From positions 186,001 to 250,000 of the forward strand of contig JBKBPL010000002.1 of NCBI GenBank assembly GCA_046293075.1: a stretch of 64,000 nucleotides of DNA. The letters are read 5' to 3'. The stretch is from Ga0077530 sp046293075. Its GTDB lineage: Bacteria > Pseudomonadota > Alphaproteobacteria > Rhizobiales > Hyphomicrobiaceae. Below are positions 35,749 to 43,564 of this stretch, piece after piece. The first letter of the stretch is position 1. The number at the start of each line of letters is the position of its first letter. The notes under the pieces were generated by a model, which saw nothing but the letters and a program-made list of their open reading frames with translations, was not told the origin of the DNA and made no database searches. A program made the translations under genes and the position numbers.

Positions 35749-37284
35749 TCAATCCGGCACAAAAGTATTAATGCCGTCAGCGTGTTGCACACGGCCGCGG
35801 GCGCCGAGGTAGTCACGTCTCGTCATGTCTGCGAGCAATGCCGGATCATCCGGCGTGTTGGCCATGAACCGGCGCCCGTCGCCGAGCCGGCCAAAGAGGA
35901 TGCTGTATGTGGGGCCATTGCGGTCGTGCATAACCGTGTAGGTCTCGACCGTTGCCGCGCCTTCGGCGACCTCGGCGACGGCGGGCCCGCGATCATGGTC
36001 GATCTCGGGCTGATAGAGGGCTGGATCGCGCGGCGCGAACGCCTTGCCCGTCGGCGTCGTCGAATAGATGCCGGCCGATTGCTTCGTGACGTAGTTGCCG
36101 TTCGCCGTGACGAGGCCGAACGCGCCGGGATTGGCCCGCACGCGCTTCATCATCTCGGCAATTGCGTGCGTCACGTAGTTGTTGCCGGGCCCCCCGAAGT
36201 AGGGAAGTCCGCCGGTGATGGTGAGCCCGCGCGGGTCGTCGATCGGGATGCCCATCTCCGCGCATGCGATCTCGACTGCTGAAGGAAAGCAGCTGTAGAG
36301 ATCGATGTGTGCGATGTCGGCGAGGGACTTGTCCGCCATCTCAAACGTCTCGCGCGCGACCATTCGCATGGCTGGCGACGAATAGTAGTTGTGTCGGTCG
36401 GAGATGAACCAATGGTCGTGCGCGTCGGCACAGCCGTGCAGATAGACCCATTTCTCCTTTGGAATGCCGAGGGCCTTCGCCTTGGCGACCGAGGTCAGCA
36501 CCAGTGCGGCCGCTTGATCGATGTAAGCGTTGGCATTCATGAGCTTGGTGTAAGGGAAGCCGATATAGGGATTGTCGGCGCTCACGGTTGAAATCGCTTC
36601 GGCGCTGTAGCCGGCACGGCGGTCAGCGAGGGGATTGGCCTTGGCCACAGCCGCGAAGTGCGCAAACAGCTTTCCCATTGCGGTGAGATGCTCGGGAATC
36701 GAGCGGCCGAGATGGCCGCGGATGCCGTTCTCGAAGAGCGGGTAGGCAAAGATTGCACCTGCCATGCGATGGCGCTGCTCCATATCGCTCCAGCCCCGCT
36801 TGGCGACGCCCCACACCTCGGGCTCGCCGCCAGGGTCCTCGGACCAGTCGAGCCGGAGCTTGGCGCGCTCTGCGGCCTTCTGCGTCGCGAGCGCCTCGCC
36901 GCCGGCGATCAACGCCGCCCCGCAATCGCCGCGCACCACCATCTCGAAGAGGCGGTTCACGCACCATTGCGGCATGTTCCCGCCAGGATGGGTATAGATC
37001 AGCCGTTTCGCTGCTGAGGCACCGAGGCGATTGGCGAGCGAGCGGGGCGGATTCGCATAACGGCCAAACGGCGAGGCGAAGCGCCAGCTCGTATCCGAGA
37101 AGGAGCGGATTACCACGATCGTGTCGAGCGCCTCGATCAGCGCCGTGCCGGCGCCCGTGTCCGCCAACGCCTCGCGCGCGGCGTCCGCTGTCAGATCCAT
37201 GGGCGCCCGCGCCCACAAGGGATCCTGCTCACGCTGCGTGATCTGTCCGCAGCCGACCAGCACCGGAATCCGGGCCTCGTCCAT
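35749..37284 (-). CDS. Thiolase-like protein (TLP1/SCP-X type, acetyl-CoA acetyltransferase family)
   Basis: Thiolase-fold protein of 511 residues with the extra C-terminal beta domain of type-1 thiolase-like proteins (EGAATVETYTVMHDRNGPTY, FGRLGDGRRFMANT). The N-terminal half begins IPVLVGCGQITQRE and continues with ALDTIVVIRSFSDTSWRFAS. Where true thiolases carry the nucleophilic Cys and the G-H-P loop, this protein has GGNMPQWCVNRLFEMVVRGD and GGPGNNYVTHAIAEMM, so classic thiolase chemistry is doubtful. Start at 37284 has AGGAGG upstream; the 47-residue extension is rejected. Context: a 3-oxoacid CoA transferase pair lies 670 bases upstream on the same strand, so a lipid or ketoacid role is possible. 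Confidence 0.85.
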   Translation of the reverse strand: MDEARIPVLVGCGQITQREQDPLWARAPMDLTADAAREALADTGAGTALIEALDTIVVIRSFSDTSWRFASPFGRYANPPRSLANRLGASAAKRLIYTHPGGNMPQWCVNRLFEMVVRGDCGAALIAGGEALATQKAAERAKLRLDWSEDPGGEPEVWGVAKRGWSDMEQRHRMAGAIFAYPLFENGIRGHLGRSIPEHLTAMGKLFAHFAAVAKANPLADRRAGYSAEAISTVSADNPYIGFPYTKLMNANAYIDQAAALVLTSVAKAKALGIPKEKWVYLHGCADAHDHWFISDRHNYYSSPAMRMVARETFEMADKSLADIAHIDLYSCFPSAVEIACAEMGIPIDDPRGLTITGGLPYFGGPGNNYVTHAIAEMMKRVRANPGAFGLVTANGNYVTKQSAGIYSTTPTGKAFAPRDPALYQPEIDHDRGPAVAEVAEGAATVETYTVMHDRNGPTYSILFGRLGDGRRFMANTPDDPALLADMTRRDYLGARGRVQHADGINTFVPD

Positions 37285-37749
37285 CGGCGTCCTCCTGATG
37301 ATCTTGGGTGATCTGCGCCCCTTGGGGCCCATGCTGGTGCGTGACGGAGATCCGGTCAACGGCACCCTGATGGCGGAAGCCGGGCCGAACTGCTTGTGGC
37401 GATCGTGCGGCAAGAGGCCGTTCAATCACGCCACGGCCACAATTCGGGTCCCGGCCCCTCAGGGGGCCGGATAAAATCTCGCGCAGCCCCGTCGCGAGGA
37501 TGCCACGCCGTTGTGTCAAGGATAGCACGGATTAATACTCAAGTAGTCTGAGATCGACTTTGGTTAATTCGGCATATGATCTCGCTAGTGGCGCTTTGAG
37601 CACACAAAGTACATAGATTCATTTGAGCAAAATGGGATGTTTTTTGCTATGCGGAAACGTTTTCGCTTGCCATGCGTCTTTGGCGAACCTTACAGTTCGT
37701 TCATAGGCACCCCGCCGTGCCATGGCAGCGACGCTGAAGAGGATCAGTG
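37285..37749. other. AT-rich regulatory gap upstream of a micro-protein gene
   Basis: This 465-base gap between the divergent thiolase-like gene and the micro-protein at 37750 becomes unusually AT-rich from 37520 to 37690, with a run of six to seven T (37639-37645) and an A/T-rich palindrome (37651-37666). It presumably contains the promoters of both genes. No credible ORF lies inside it; ORFs on both strands here are shadows or non-coding in composition. Confidence 0.5.
37651..37666. promoter_or_regulatory. 16-bp imperfect palindrome, possible LacI-family-type operator
   Basis: GCGGAAACGTTTTCGC is a palindrome with one mismatched pair centred on CG, the pattern bound by LacI/GalR regulators (A-A-A-C-G-T-T-T core). 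It is about 85 bases upstream of the micro-protein and lies in the AT-rich gap. No such regulator gene is nearby, so the factor is unknown; it may also be chance. Confidence 0.3.
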
Positions 37750-37845
37750 ATGGAGGGTTTGATGCAGCTTCGAGTTGGGCTGAACATCGCCGCCGCGATC
37801 ATGTCGTTTGCGTTTCTCGCCGCAGTTGTGTTCGGAATGATCTAA
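37750..37845 (+). CDS. Single-pass micro-membrane protein (31 aa)
   Basis: A 31-codon gene, MEGLMQLRVGLNIAAAIMSF then a short hydrophobic end AFLAAVVFGMI, made almost wholly of one membrane-spanning helix. AAGAGGA lies six bases before the ATG at 37750; a second ATG at 37762 has GGAGGG four bases before it. An AT-rich gap with a possible operator precedes it and a perfect terminator follows at 37901, so it looks like a free-standing transcription unit. I recall very similar short proteins (LRVGLNIAAA type) in other Hyphomicrobiales, function unknown. Confidence 0.65.
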   Translation: MEGLMQLRVGLNIAAAIMSFAFLAAVVFGMI

Positions 37846-37900
37846 CTTCCGACACAGGATCTCCTCACGCTCATCGCGGCTTGACAGTTTCGGAACCGGG

Positions 37901-37925
37901 AAAGGCGCGGCCGGGCCGCGCCTTT
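37901..37925 (+). terminator. Bidirectional Rho-independent terminator
   Basis: AAAGGCGCGGC (37901-37911) and GCCGCGCCTTT (37915-37925) form a perfect 11-bp stem around the loop CGG. The plus strand carries the T-run after the stem and the minus strand mirrors it, so it can end both the micro-protein transcript and the minus-strand CoA-transferase operon that stops at 37958. Confidence 0.85.
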
Positions 37926-37957
37926 CTGCTTCTCCCAAGACCAGCACAAGTCGCCGC

Positions 37958-38641
37958 TCAAGCCGCCTTGCGCTTGAGCGGGGCGCCGGTCTGCGCCTGC
38001 AGGGCGTCAATCGTGAGGCCCGGGGCCATGTCGACCACCTCGAAGCCCTCTGGGCCGACATCGAGCACGGCAAGGTTCGTGTAGACGCGGCGCACGGCCT
38101 TGAGTGCCGTGAGCGGCAGAGTGCAGCGCTCGAGCAGCTTGGGCCGCCCATCCTTCGACGTGTGGTCCATGATCACCCATACGCGCTTGGCGCCCACCGC
38201 AAGGTCCATGGCGCCGCCGACCGCTGGCACGCCGTCAGTGAGCGACGTCGTCCAGTTGGCGAAATCGCCGTTGGCGGCGACTTCGAAGGCGCCGAGCACG
38301 CAGAGGTCGATGTGGCCGCCGCGGATCATGGCGAAGCTGTCAGCGTGATGGACGATCGTTGCGCCCCTGACGAGGTTCACGTTCTGCTTGCCGGCATTGA
38401 CCAGCCAAGGCTCCAATTCCTCAGGCTTCTGCAGGCCACCCATGCCGATGATGCCGTTCTCGGACTGGAAGATGACCTCACGCCCTTTCACGAAATTCGA
38501 CACGAGCAGCGGGATGCCGATGCCGAGATTGACGCACCATCCTTCGGGAATGTCCTGGGCGAGGCGGGCGGCCATTTCCGGGCGGCTCCAGGGCTTGAAG
38601 CTTTCGGCGGTGCCGGTCGCGCGGGAAGCGATCGTCGTCAT
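37958..38641 (-). CDS. 3-oxoacid CoA-transferase subunit B
   Basis: Beta subunit of a family I CoA-transferase (succinyl-CoA:3-ketoacid or 3-oxoadipate). The catalytic Glu is in FQSENGIIGMGG; the N-terminal half has NLGIGIPLLVSNFV. C-terminal motifs include AVGGAMDLAVGAKRVWVIMD, HTSKDGRPKLLERCTLPLTA and VYTNLAVLDV. It has 227 residues. It lies 28 bases after subunit A, in the same operon. ScoB and PcaJ cannot be told apart here; no other beta-ketoadipate pathway gene is near, so ketone-body or short-chain keto acid use is more likely. Confidence 0.92.
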   Translation of the reverse strand: MTTIASRATGTAESFKPWSRPEMAARLAQDIPEGWCVNLGIGIPLLVSNFVKGREVIFQSENGIIGMGGLQKPEELEPWLVNAGKQNVNLVRGATIVHHADSFAMIRGGHIDLCVLGAFEVAANGDFANWTTSLTDGVPAVGGAMDLAVGAKRVWVIMDHTSKDGRPKLLERCTLPLTALKAVRRVYTNLAVLDVGPEGFEVVDMAPGLTIDALQAQTGAPLKRKAA

Positions 38642-38669
38642 GTTGCGGCTCCTCGGCAGATAAGTGGTC

Positions 38670-39371
38670 TCAAGCTGTGGTCACGAGTGCAGGCGCAGGA
38701 TCGCCATACGGCACATGCACGACACGATCGACGTAGACGCCCGGTGTGTGGGCGACCTCCGGCCCAATCTCGCCAAGCTCGACGATGTGTTGGGCCTGCA
38801 CGATGGTGAGCTCCGCAGCCGTCGCCATGATCGGATTGAAGTTCCGGCCGGAGAGCTTGTAGGTGAGATTGCCCCAACGGTCCGCTTGCCAGGCTTCGAT
38901 GAGCGCCACGTCGGCGCGAATGGCGTACTCGAGCAGATACATCCGCCCGTTGATTTCCCGCGCCTCCTTCCCTTCACCGAGCGCGGTGCCATAGGCGGTC
39001 GGCGTGTAGAAGGCGGGAATGCCGGCGCCACCGGCGCGGATGCGTTCGGCAAGCGTGCCCTGCGGCACCAGCTCCAGCTCGAGCTTGCCGGCCTTGTGCA
39101 TCTCATCGAAGACGACTGAGCCGGCGCTGCGGGGGAAGCTGCACACGATCTTGCGCACGCGCCCGGTCGCGAGCAGGCGCACGAGCGGCTCGACACGGCC
39201 TGAGCCCGCGTTGTTGCCAACGAGCGTCAGATCCTTGGCGCCCTGCTCGATGAGCCCGTCAATAAGATGCGCCGGATGGCCCACCGCACCAAAGCCGCCG
39301 AACAGGACGATGGCCCCGTCCTTGATCCCCTGCATCGCCTCGGCGATGGACTTCACGCGCTTGTCGATCAT
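38670..39371 (-). CDS. 3-oxoacid CoA-transferase subunit A
   Basis: Alpha subunit of the family I CoA-transferase, 233 residues, with VLFGGFGAVGHPAHLIDGL, LTLVGNNAGSG, LVPQGTLAERIRAGGAGIPA and FYTPTAYGT, the CoA-binding pattern of ScoA/PcaI. It starts at the ATG at 39371; the 16-residue upstream extension is rejected. Together with subunit B it activates acetoacetate or 3-oxoadipate using succinyl-CoA. It is divergent from sfsA. Confidence 0.92.
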   Translation of the reverse strand: MIDKRVKSIAEAMQGIKDGAIVLFGGFGAVGHPAHLIDGLIEQGAKDLTLVGNNAGSGRVEPLVRLLATGRVRKIVCSFPRSAGSVVFDEMHKAGKLELELVPQGTLAERIRAGGAGIPAFYTPTAYGTALGEGKEAREINGRMYLLEYAIRADVALIEAWQADRWGNLTYKLSGRNFNPIMATAAELTIVQAQHIVELGEIGPEVAHTPGVYVDRVVHVPYGDPAPALVTTA

Positions 39372-39538
39372 GGTTCCTTGCTTCCAGCCCTGTTCCGGGC
39401 TTCTGCAAGACCCGGGCAACGCGATGCTATATCTGAAACGAGCGCGCGCGCCAGCCCCGGGCGGGGCGGGGCAAGGCCCTCTGCGCGGCGCACATGACCG
39501 AATTGCCGAGGCAGGCCCGAAGCACTACGTTCGATTCC

Positions 39539-40252
39539 ATGCAGTTCCCGACCCCACTCCTCCGCGGCACGCTCATCCAGCGCTACAAGCGCTTCCTCGC
39601 CGACGTCCGCCTCGACAGCGGCGAGACGATCACGGCGACGTGCCCCAATACCGGCTCGATGATCGGCCTCACCACGCCCGGTGTGCCGGTCTGGGTCTCG
39701 ACCTCCGACAACCCGGCGCGCAAGTACGCACACACATGGGAGATGCTCGAGGTCGATCTCGGGAAGGGGCCGAGCCTCGTCGGCATCAACACGAACCATC
39801 CGAATGCGCTTGTCAGCGAGGCCATCCTGGCCAAGCGCGTTGCCGCGCTCAAGGGATACGAGAGCCTCCGGCGTGAGGTGAAGTACGGCGCCAACAGCCG
39901 CATCGACATTCTGCTCGAGGGCGCCGGCAAGCCGCCGGCCTACGTCGAGGTCAAGAATGTGCACATGATGCGCGAAGCCGGAACCGCGGAGTTTCCGGAC
40001 TCGGTCACGGCGCGCGGCCTCAAGCACCTGATGGAACTCGGCGAGATGGTGCGCGCCGGACATCGCGCCGTGATGGTCTTCCTCATACAGCGCAATGACG
40101 CAACGCGCCTCACGCTCGCGCGCGATATCGACCCGAGCTACGCTGAAGGCTTTGCTGCCGCGCGCGCGCTGGGCGTCGAGGCGATCGCACTCAAGTGTGC
40201 GCTGAGCCCCGAAGGCATCCACGTCGAGAAGACAGTGCCGATCAAGGTCTGA
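39539..40252 (+). CDS. sfsA: Sugar fermentation stimulation protein homologue SfsA
   Basis: Protein of 237 residues: FPTPLLRGTLIQRYKRFLAD, then ATCPNTGSMIGLTTPGVPVW, NSRIDILLEG and PAYVEVKNVHMM, with an N-terminal OB-like part and a nuclease-like core (D, E-x-K). The biochemical function is not settled; E. coli SfsA was linked to maltose metabolism and DNA binding. The start at 39539 matches the family better than ATG 39494. It ends 12 bases from the convergent dehydrogenase gene; CGCCTCAA (40261-40268) and TTGAGGCG (40278-40285) could form a shared hairpin there. Confidence 0.92.
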   Translation: MQFPTPLLRGTLIQRYKRFLADVRLDSGETITATCPNTGSMIGLTTPGVPVWVSTSDNPARKYAHTWEMLEVDLGKGPSLVGINTNHPNALVSEAILAKRVAALKGYESLRREVKYGANSRIDILLEGAGKPPAYVEVKNVHMMREAGTAEFPDSVTARGLKHLMELGEMVRAGHRAVMVFLIQRNDATRLTLARDIDPSYAEGFAAARALGVEAIALKCALSPEGIHVEKTVPIKV

Positions 40253-40264
40253 GCGACCGTCGCC

Positions 40265-41143
40265 TCAACCCTGTTGATTGAGGCGCGCGAGCAGGCTCGA
40301 TGTATCCCAGCGCCGGCCGCCGAGCCGCTGGACCTCGGCATAGAACTGGTCAACCAGCGCCGCCACCGGCAGCGTGGCGCCGTTGCTGCGCGCTTCCTCG
40401 AGCGAGATCGCGAGGTCCTTGCGCATCCAGTCGACGGCAAAACCATAGTCGTACTTGCCTTCCGACATGGTCTTCCAGCGGTTGTCCATCTGCCAGGAGC
40501 CGGCGGCACCTTTGGAGATCGTCTCCATGACCTTCGGGATATCGAGGCCGGCCTTCTGGGCAAAGTGGATGCCCTCGGCGAGCCCCTGCACGAGGCCCGC
40601 AATACAGATCTGATTGACCATCTTCGCGAGCTGGCCCGCCCCCGGCGCGCCGATCAGCGTCACCATGCGCGCATAAGCGGCGATCACCGGCTCCGCCTTG
40701 GCGAACGTGTCCGCATCGCCCCCAACCATGACCGTCAGCACGCCATTCTGCGCCCCTGCAGAGCCACCTGAGACAGGGGCATCGAGGAAGCCGAAGCCAC
40801 GCTCCGTGGCCGCCGCGTAGAGCTCGCGCGCGAGGTTCGCCGAGACCGTTGTATTGTCTATGAAGACCGCACCCCTGCGGATCGTGTGGAAAGCACCGTC
40901 CTTGCCGGTCGTGACCGAGCGTACGTCGTCATCATTGCCGACGCATGAGAAGACGAAGTCGGCATCCTTGGCAGCTTCGGCGGGCGTTGGCGCAGCCTTG
41001 CCGGCACCGTACTCCTTGACCCAGGCTTCGGCCTTGGCGGCGTTGCGGTTGTAGACCGTGAGCTCGTGACCGCCCTTCCTGAGCAGATGCCCCGCCATGG
41101 GGTAGCCCATCACACCCAAGCCAATGAATGCCACCTTTGCCAT
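40265..41143 (-). CDS. NAD(P)-dependent beta-hydroxyacid dehydrogenase (3-hydroxyisobutyrate / tartronate semialdehyde reductase family)
   Basis: Enzyme of 292 residues with the Rossmann motif VAFIGLGVMGYPMAGHLL, the substrate signature DAPVSGGSAGAQNGVLTVMV and the catalytic Lys in GAGQLAKMVNQICIAGLVQG, followed by the helical dimerisation domain. The family oxidises or reduces beta-hydroxyacids such as 3-hydroxyisobutyrate, glycerate or 4-hydroxybutyrate; the substrate is open. The region just before its start can fold into a hairpin that includes its ribosome site (see separate entry), so it may be controlled at translation. Confidence 0.9.
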   Translation of the reverse strand: MAKVAFIGLGVMGYPMAGHLLRKGGHELTVYNRNAAKAEAWVKEYGAGKAAPTPAEAAKDADFVFSCVGNDDDVRSVTTGKDGAFHTIRRGAVFIDNTTVSANLARELYAAATERGFGFLDAPVSGGSAGAQNGVLTVMVGGDADTFAKAEPVIAAYARMVTLIGAPGAGQLAKMVNQICIAGLVQGLAEGIHFAQKAGLDIPKVMETISKGAAGSWQMDNRWKTMSEGKYDYGFAVDWMRKDLAISLEEARSNGATLPVAALVDQFYAEVQRLGGRRWDTSSLLARLNQQG

Positions 41144-41146
41144 CGT

Positions 41147-41180
41147 GCTGCTCCCATACCGTCGCGACGTATTTGGGAGC
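41147..41180 (-). promoter_or_regulatory. Leader hairpin that covers the ribosome-binding site
   Basis: On the minus strand the mRNA before the dehydrogenase ATG reads GCTCCCA (41180-41174), then an inner stem, then TGGGAGC (41156-41150). These form a 7-bp stem; inside it TA-CGT pairs with ACG-TA around loop CGCG with small bulges. The GGGAG that serves as Shine-Dalgarno lies in the closing arm, six to eleven bases from the start codon, so the folded form should block translation. Confidence 0.5.
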
Positions 41181-41229
41181 CCTTCTAGCGGATGGGGGCG
41201 GCCTTGTCAGGCACACTCGGCCCAAACGC

Positions 41230-41604
41230 TCAAGATTGCCCGAGCGGCAGGACCATGGTTCGGCGCGCGACGACGTCGTAGGCGCAGACCGGGCCGCCCG
41301 AAGCACCCGCTGTCGCGACGAAGATGAAGGGGGTGCGGTAGCGCTCGCCCCAGCGCGCGTGATCGACCTGCCAGACGGCGACATCGGCGCGCGGATTGCC
41401 GACGCCGAACCAGACCTGCGCCGGGCTCGCCCAGGCTGCACGGTCGGCAAGACCGGCCGCGGTCGCGTCACGCTGGCAGGCTGCAATAGCCTGCTCGCGG
41501 AAGGTCGCGACCATCACATCCGCGGTGGCGGCGCGATAGAGATATTGCTGATAGCCAATCTTGCCCGCGGCGAGCAGGATCAGCATGACGGCGATGAACC
41601 TCAT
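41230..41604 (-). CDS. Hypothetical membrane-anchored or exported protein (124 aa)
   Basis: Starts at the ATG at 41604 with a hydrophobic N-terminal segment (MRFIAVMLILLAAGKIGYQQ), then a 100-residue soluble part with three Cys in conserved-looking places (AIAACQRDATAAG, GGPVCAYDVVARRT). No known domain is recognised. The seven-codon upstream extension is possible but not needed. It is a lone minus-strand gene between the dehydrogenase and a small coiled-coil gene. Presumably periplasmic and anchored. Confidence 0.65.
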   Translation of the reverse strand: MRFIAVMLILLAAGKIGYQQYLYRAATADVMVATFREQAIAACQRDATAAGLADRAAWASPAQVWFGVGNPRADVAVWQVDHARWGERYRTPFIFVATAGASGGPVCAYDVVARRTMVLPLGQS

Positions 41605-41715
41605 GACGCGGCACCCTTCCGGCACGCGCGCCCGCGGCGCATGCCGGCAGGGAGAGAGTCGTTCGCCAAGGTAAACAAACGGTTTCTTCGGCGGCCGCCC
41701 GGCTGCGCCTGCCGG

Positions 41716-41943
41716 TCAGGCATCCTGCCCCTCAAGAGCGCGCTTCGCCACGCGCGCCGCGAGCTCATCCCGGTGCCGTTCCAGGCAAGCGAGCGACAGC
41801 TCCATCTGGACGAGGACCCGCAGGCGGAGCGCCGTATCACTCGCATCTGCCGGCGCCGCCGCGAGCGCGGCGCGCAAATCCTCGATTCGACGGCGGTTCT
41901 CGTCGATGAGGTGGTTCGACTGCTCGAGCAACGTCAATGGCAT
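41716..41943 (-). CDS. Small helical hypothetical protein (75 aa)
   Basis: Predicted to be nearly all helix: MPLTLLEQSNHLIDENRRRI, then IEDLRAALAAAP and ALRLRVLVQMELSLACLERH. Heptad-like leucines suggest a short coiled coil. Start at the ATG 41943; the longer frame to 42129 adds a Cys/Trp-rich stretch without coding character. Shine-Dalgarno is weak. No family recognised and function unknown. It is downstream of the molybdoenzyme/complex-II-like operon on the same strand with a 207-base gap. Confidence 0.5.
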   Translation of the reverse strand: MPLTLLEQSNHLIDENRRRIEDLRAALAAAPADASDTALRLRVLVQMELSLACLERHRDELAARVAKRALEGQDA

Positions 41944-42150
41944 AGCTAGCTCTTGGCCGCAGACCCGGGCGCTTGTGCTCAACGGGCTAGAGTTGCAACA
42001 CCCCCAAAGTAGATTCCATGAACCGAAAAGCAACTTTCGTGCCGAAGTTCCCCACTTGATCAAGGTTGCAGCACCAGCGCGCATCCCGCAAGGAAGACCT
42101 TGGTATGGCGCTTGGGCGGCGGCCATCACCGCTAACGATGTAGTGCTCGA

Positions 42151-42507
42151 TCAGAGCAGTGCGATCAGGAACACGCCGGCGATACCGACGGCCGCCGCTG
42201 CGGCCAGCGTCGCCATGCGCTTTTGCCCGTGACGCCAAGCCAGGTTCTCGATCACGAGCACGCGGATGCCCCCGAGCAGGTGGATCGCCAGCAGCAGCAC
42301 GAGACCGGTTTCCGCCGCCTTCACCAGCGGTGATTTCGTCCATTGGAGAAAACCGTCGAGCTGCGCCTCGCCCTCGAGCGCGAGGCCGAGGACGAGGAAG
42401 TGGAGCGGCAGGAATGCGGCGAGCAGCACACCCGAGACGCGGTGCACCATCGCCGCCAGCCACAAGCGGTCGCCGCGATAGCGGGTCGTGTGCGGGCGCG
42501 CAATCAC
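42151..42507 (-). CDS. SdhC-type cytochrome b556 membrane subunit of a complex-II-like enzyme
   Basis: Membrane protein of 118 residues with three helices. The SdhC pattern is present: MVHRVSGVLLAAFLPLHFLV in helix 1 and LLLAIHLLGGIRVLVIENLA in helix 2, where H-x3-G-I-R-x-L is the b-haem and quinone region; helix 3 is ATLAAAAAVGIAGVFLIALL. The start is a GTG at 42507 that overlaps the preceding gene's stop as GTGA, so the two are translated together. It ends a four-gene unit with another anchor, an iron-sulfur protein and a sulfite-oxidase-like protein. A longer frame from 42609 is not family-like. Confidence 0.82.
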   Translation of the reverse strand: MIARPHTTRYRGDRLWLAAMVHRVSGVLLAAFLPLHFLVLGLALEGEAQLDGFLQWTKSPLVKAAETGLVLLLAIHLLGGIRVLVIENLAWRHGQKRMATLAAAAAVGIAGVFLIALL

Positions 42508-42836
42508 GGCACCACCACTGCGAGAACCGCGCGCAGCCCCAGCACCACCAGCACTCCGCCGAAAATCCACATCAGCCGGTCGAGCGCCTTCTCGCGCCAG
42601 CCGAGCCACTCGCGCGCGACGCCGCGCACGCCGATGGCCCCATGGATGGAAGCCGCAGCGACGAACAGGCTATAGTAGAGCCCCCACGCGAGGCTGCCAC
42701 GTGTGCGGCCGAGGATCTCCGCAGCACTCAGGCCACGATTGGTCGCGTAGATGATGACGATGAGGTGCACGGCAATGAGCGGCACCAACAGCATGGCCAT
42801 CAGACGCTGCCAGACGTAAAGGCGGACGGCGCTCAC
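42504..42836 (-). CDS. FrdC/SdhD-type membrane anchor subunit
   Basis: Protein of 110 residues with three hydrophobic helices: VWQRLMAMLLVPLIAVHLIV, then WGLYYSLFVAAASIHGAIGV and RLMWIFGGVLVVLGLRAVLA. Histidines in helices 1 (A-V-H-L) and 2 (S-I-H-G-A-I-G) are placed like b-haem ligands of fumarate reductase/succinate dehydrogenase anchors. It starts with GTG at 42836, overlapping the stop of the iron-sulfur gene as GTGA, and its own stop overlaps the next gene the same way. The tight coupling implies equal amounts of the subunits. Upstream in-frame codons to 42932 lie inside the iron-sulfur gene and are rejected. Confidence 0.8.
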   Translation of the reverse strand: MSAVRLYVWQRLMAMLLVPLIAVHLIVIIYATNRGLSAAEILGRTRGSLAWGLYYSLFVAAASIHGAIGVRGVAREWLGWREKALDRLMWIFGGVLVVLGLRAVLAVVVP

Positions 42837-43564
42837 GCGATCTCTCCGCGGATGTAAGCTTGCATGGTGCGGCGCTTGAGGCCGGCAATGGAGGCCGTCG
42901 GGTTGAGGCCCTTGGGACAAAGCTGCTCGCACGACTGGTGCGAATGGCAGTTGTGGCAGCCACCGCTGCTGGCCGCGGCGGCGAGGCGCTTCAGATTGCC
43001 CGTATCGCGCACGTCATTGACGAGCGACCACGAGCGGTTCAGCGCCGCCGGTCCGAAGTACGCCGGGTTCCAGCGCACGGTGTCGCAGGCGGCATAGCAG
43101 ACGCCGCAGTTGATGCACTCAATGGCCGCGTCCGCGGCCTGGCGCTCGGGGCTCTCCGGGCTGATCGTCTCGAGCGGCTCGTGGCGCGTGCGCGAGGGCA
43201 CAAATGTCCCTTCGGCCTTCTGCCATTTCTCGAAGAAGGGCGACATATCGGCCGCGAGGTCGCGGATGACGGGCAGATTGGCGAGCGGCCCGATCTCCAG
43301 GCGCCCGCCCTCGATGACCTTGGCCACGTGCGTGCGGCACGTCCAGCGCGGACGGCCGTTCACCGTCATCGCGCACGAGCCGCACACGCCAACCCGGCAG
43401 GCAAAGCGGTACGCGAGCGTCGGGTCGGCATGGCGCTGGATCCACGTCACGACATCGAGCACGGTCTGGCTGTCACGGCGCGGTACGGTGAAGGCCTGAT
43501 AGTCGCCCTCAGCGCCTCCCCGCCAGACACGCACGTCGATCACGGCTTCGGCTGTCGTGCTCAT
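42833..43564 (-). CDS. SdhB/FrdB-like iron-sulfur subunit without a flavoprotein partner gene
   Basis: Protein of 243 residues of the complex II iron-sulfur family. The N-terminal 2Fe-2S domain has cysteines near 56, 61, 64 and 76 (FACRVGVCGSCAMTVNGRPR then W-T-C). A 4Fe-4S motif CINCGVCYAAC (150-160) and a third cluster with C-x5-C-x3-C-P-K-G (206-216, CHSHQSCEQLCPKGLNP), preceded by an extra C-x2-C pair, follow. In complex II this subunit carries electrons from the FAD subunit to quinone. Here the upstream gene is a molybdoenzyme, whose stop overlaps this start (ATG 43564) as ATGA. No sdhA-like gene is in the window. Confidence 0.88.
   Translation of the reverse strand: MSTTAEAVIDVRVWRGGAEGDYQAFTVPRRDSQTVLDVVTWIQRHADPTLAYRFACRVGVCGSCAMTVNGRPRWTCRTHVAKVIEGGRLEIGPLANLPVIRDLAADMSPFFEKWQKAEGTFVPSRTRHEPLETISPESPERQAADAAIECINCGVCYAACDTVRWNPAYFGPAALNRSWSLVNDVRDTGNLKRLAAAASSGGCHNCHSHQSCEQLCPKGLNPTASIAGLKRRTMQAYIRGEIA

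Noticed and set aside
40261..40285. 8-bp hairpin at the end of sfsA and the dehydrogenase gene
   Set aside because: It lies partly in coding sequence and has no T-run in either direction, so I do not call it a terminator.
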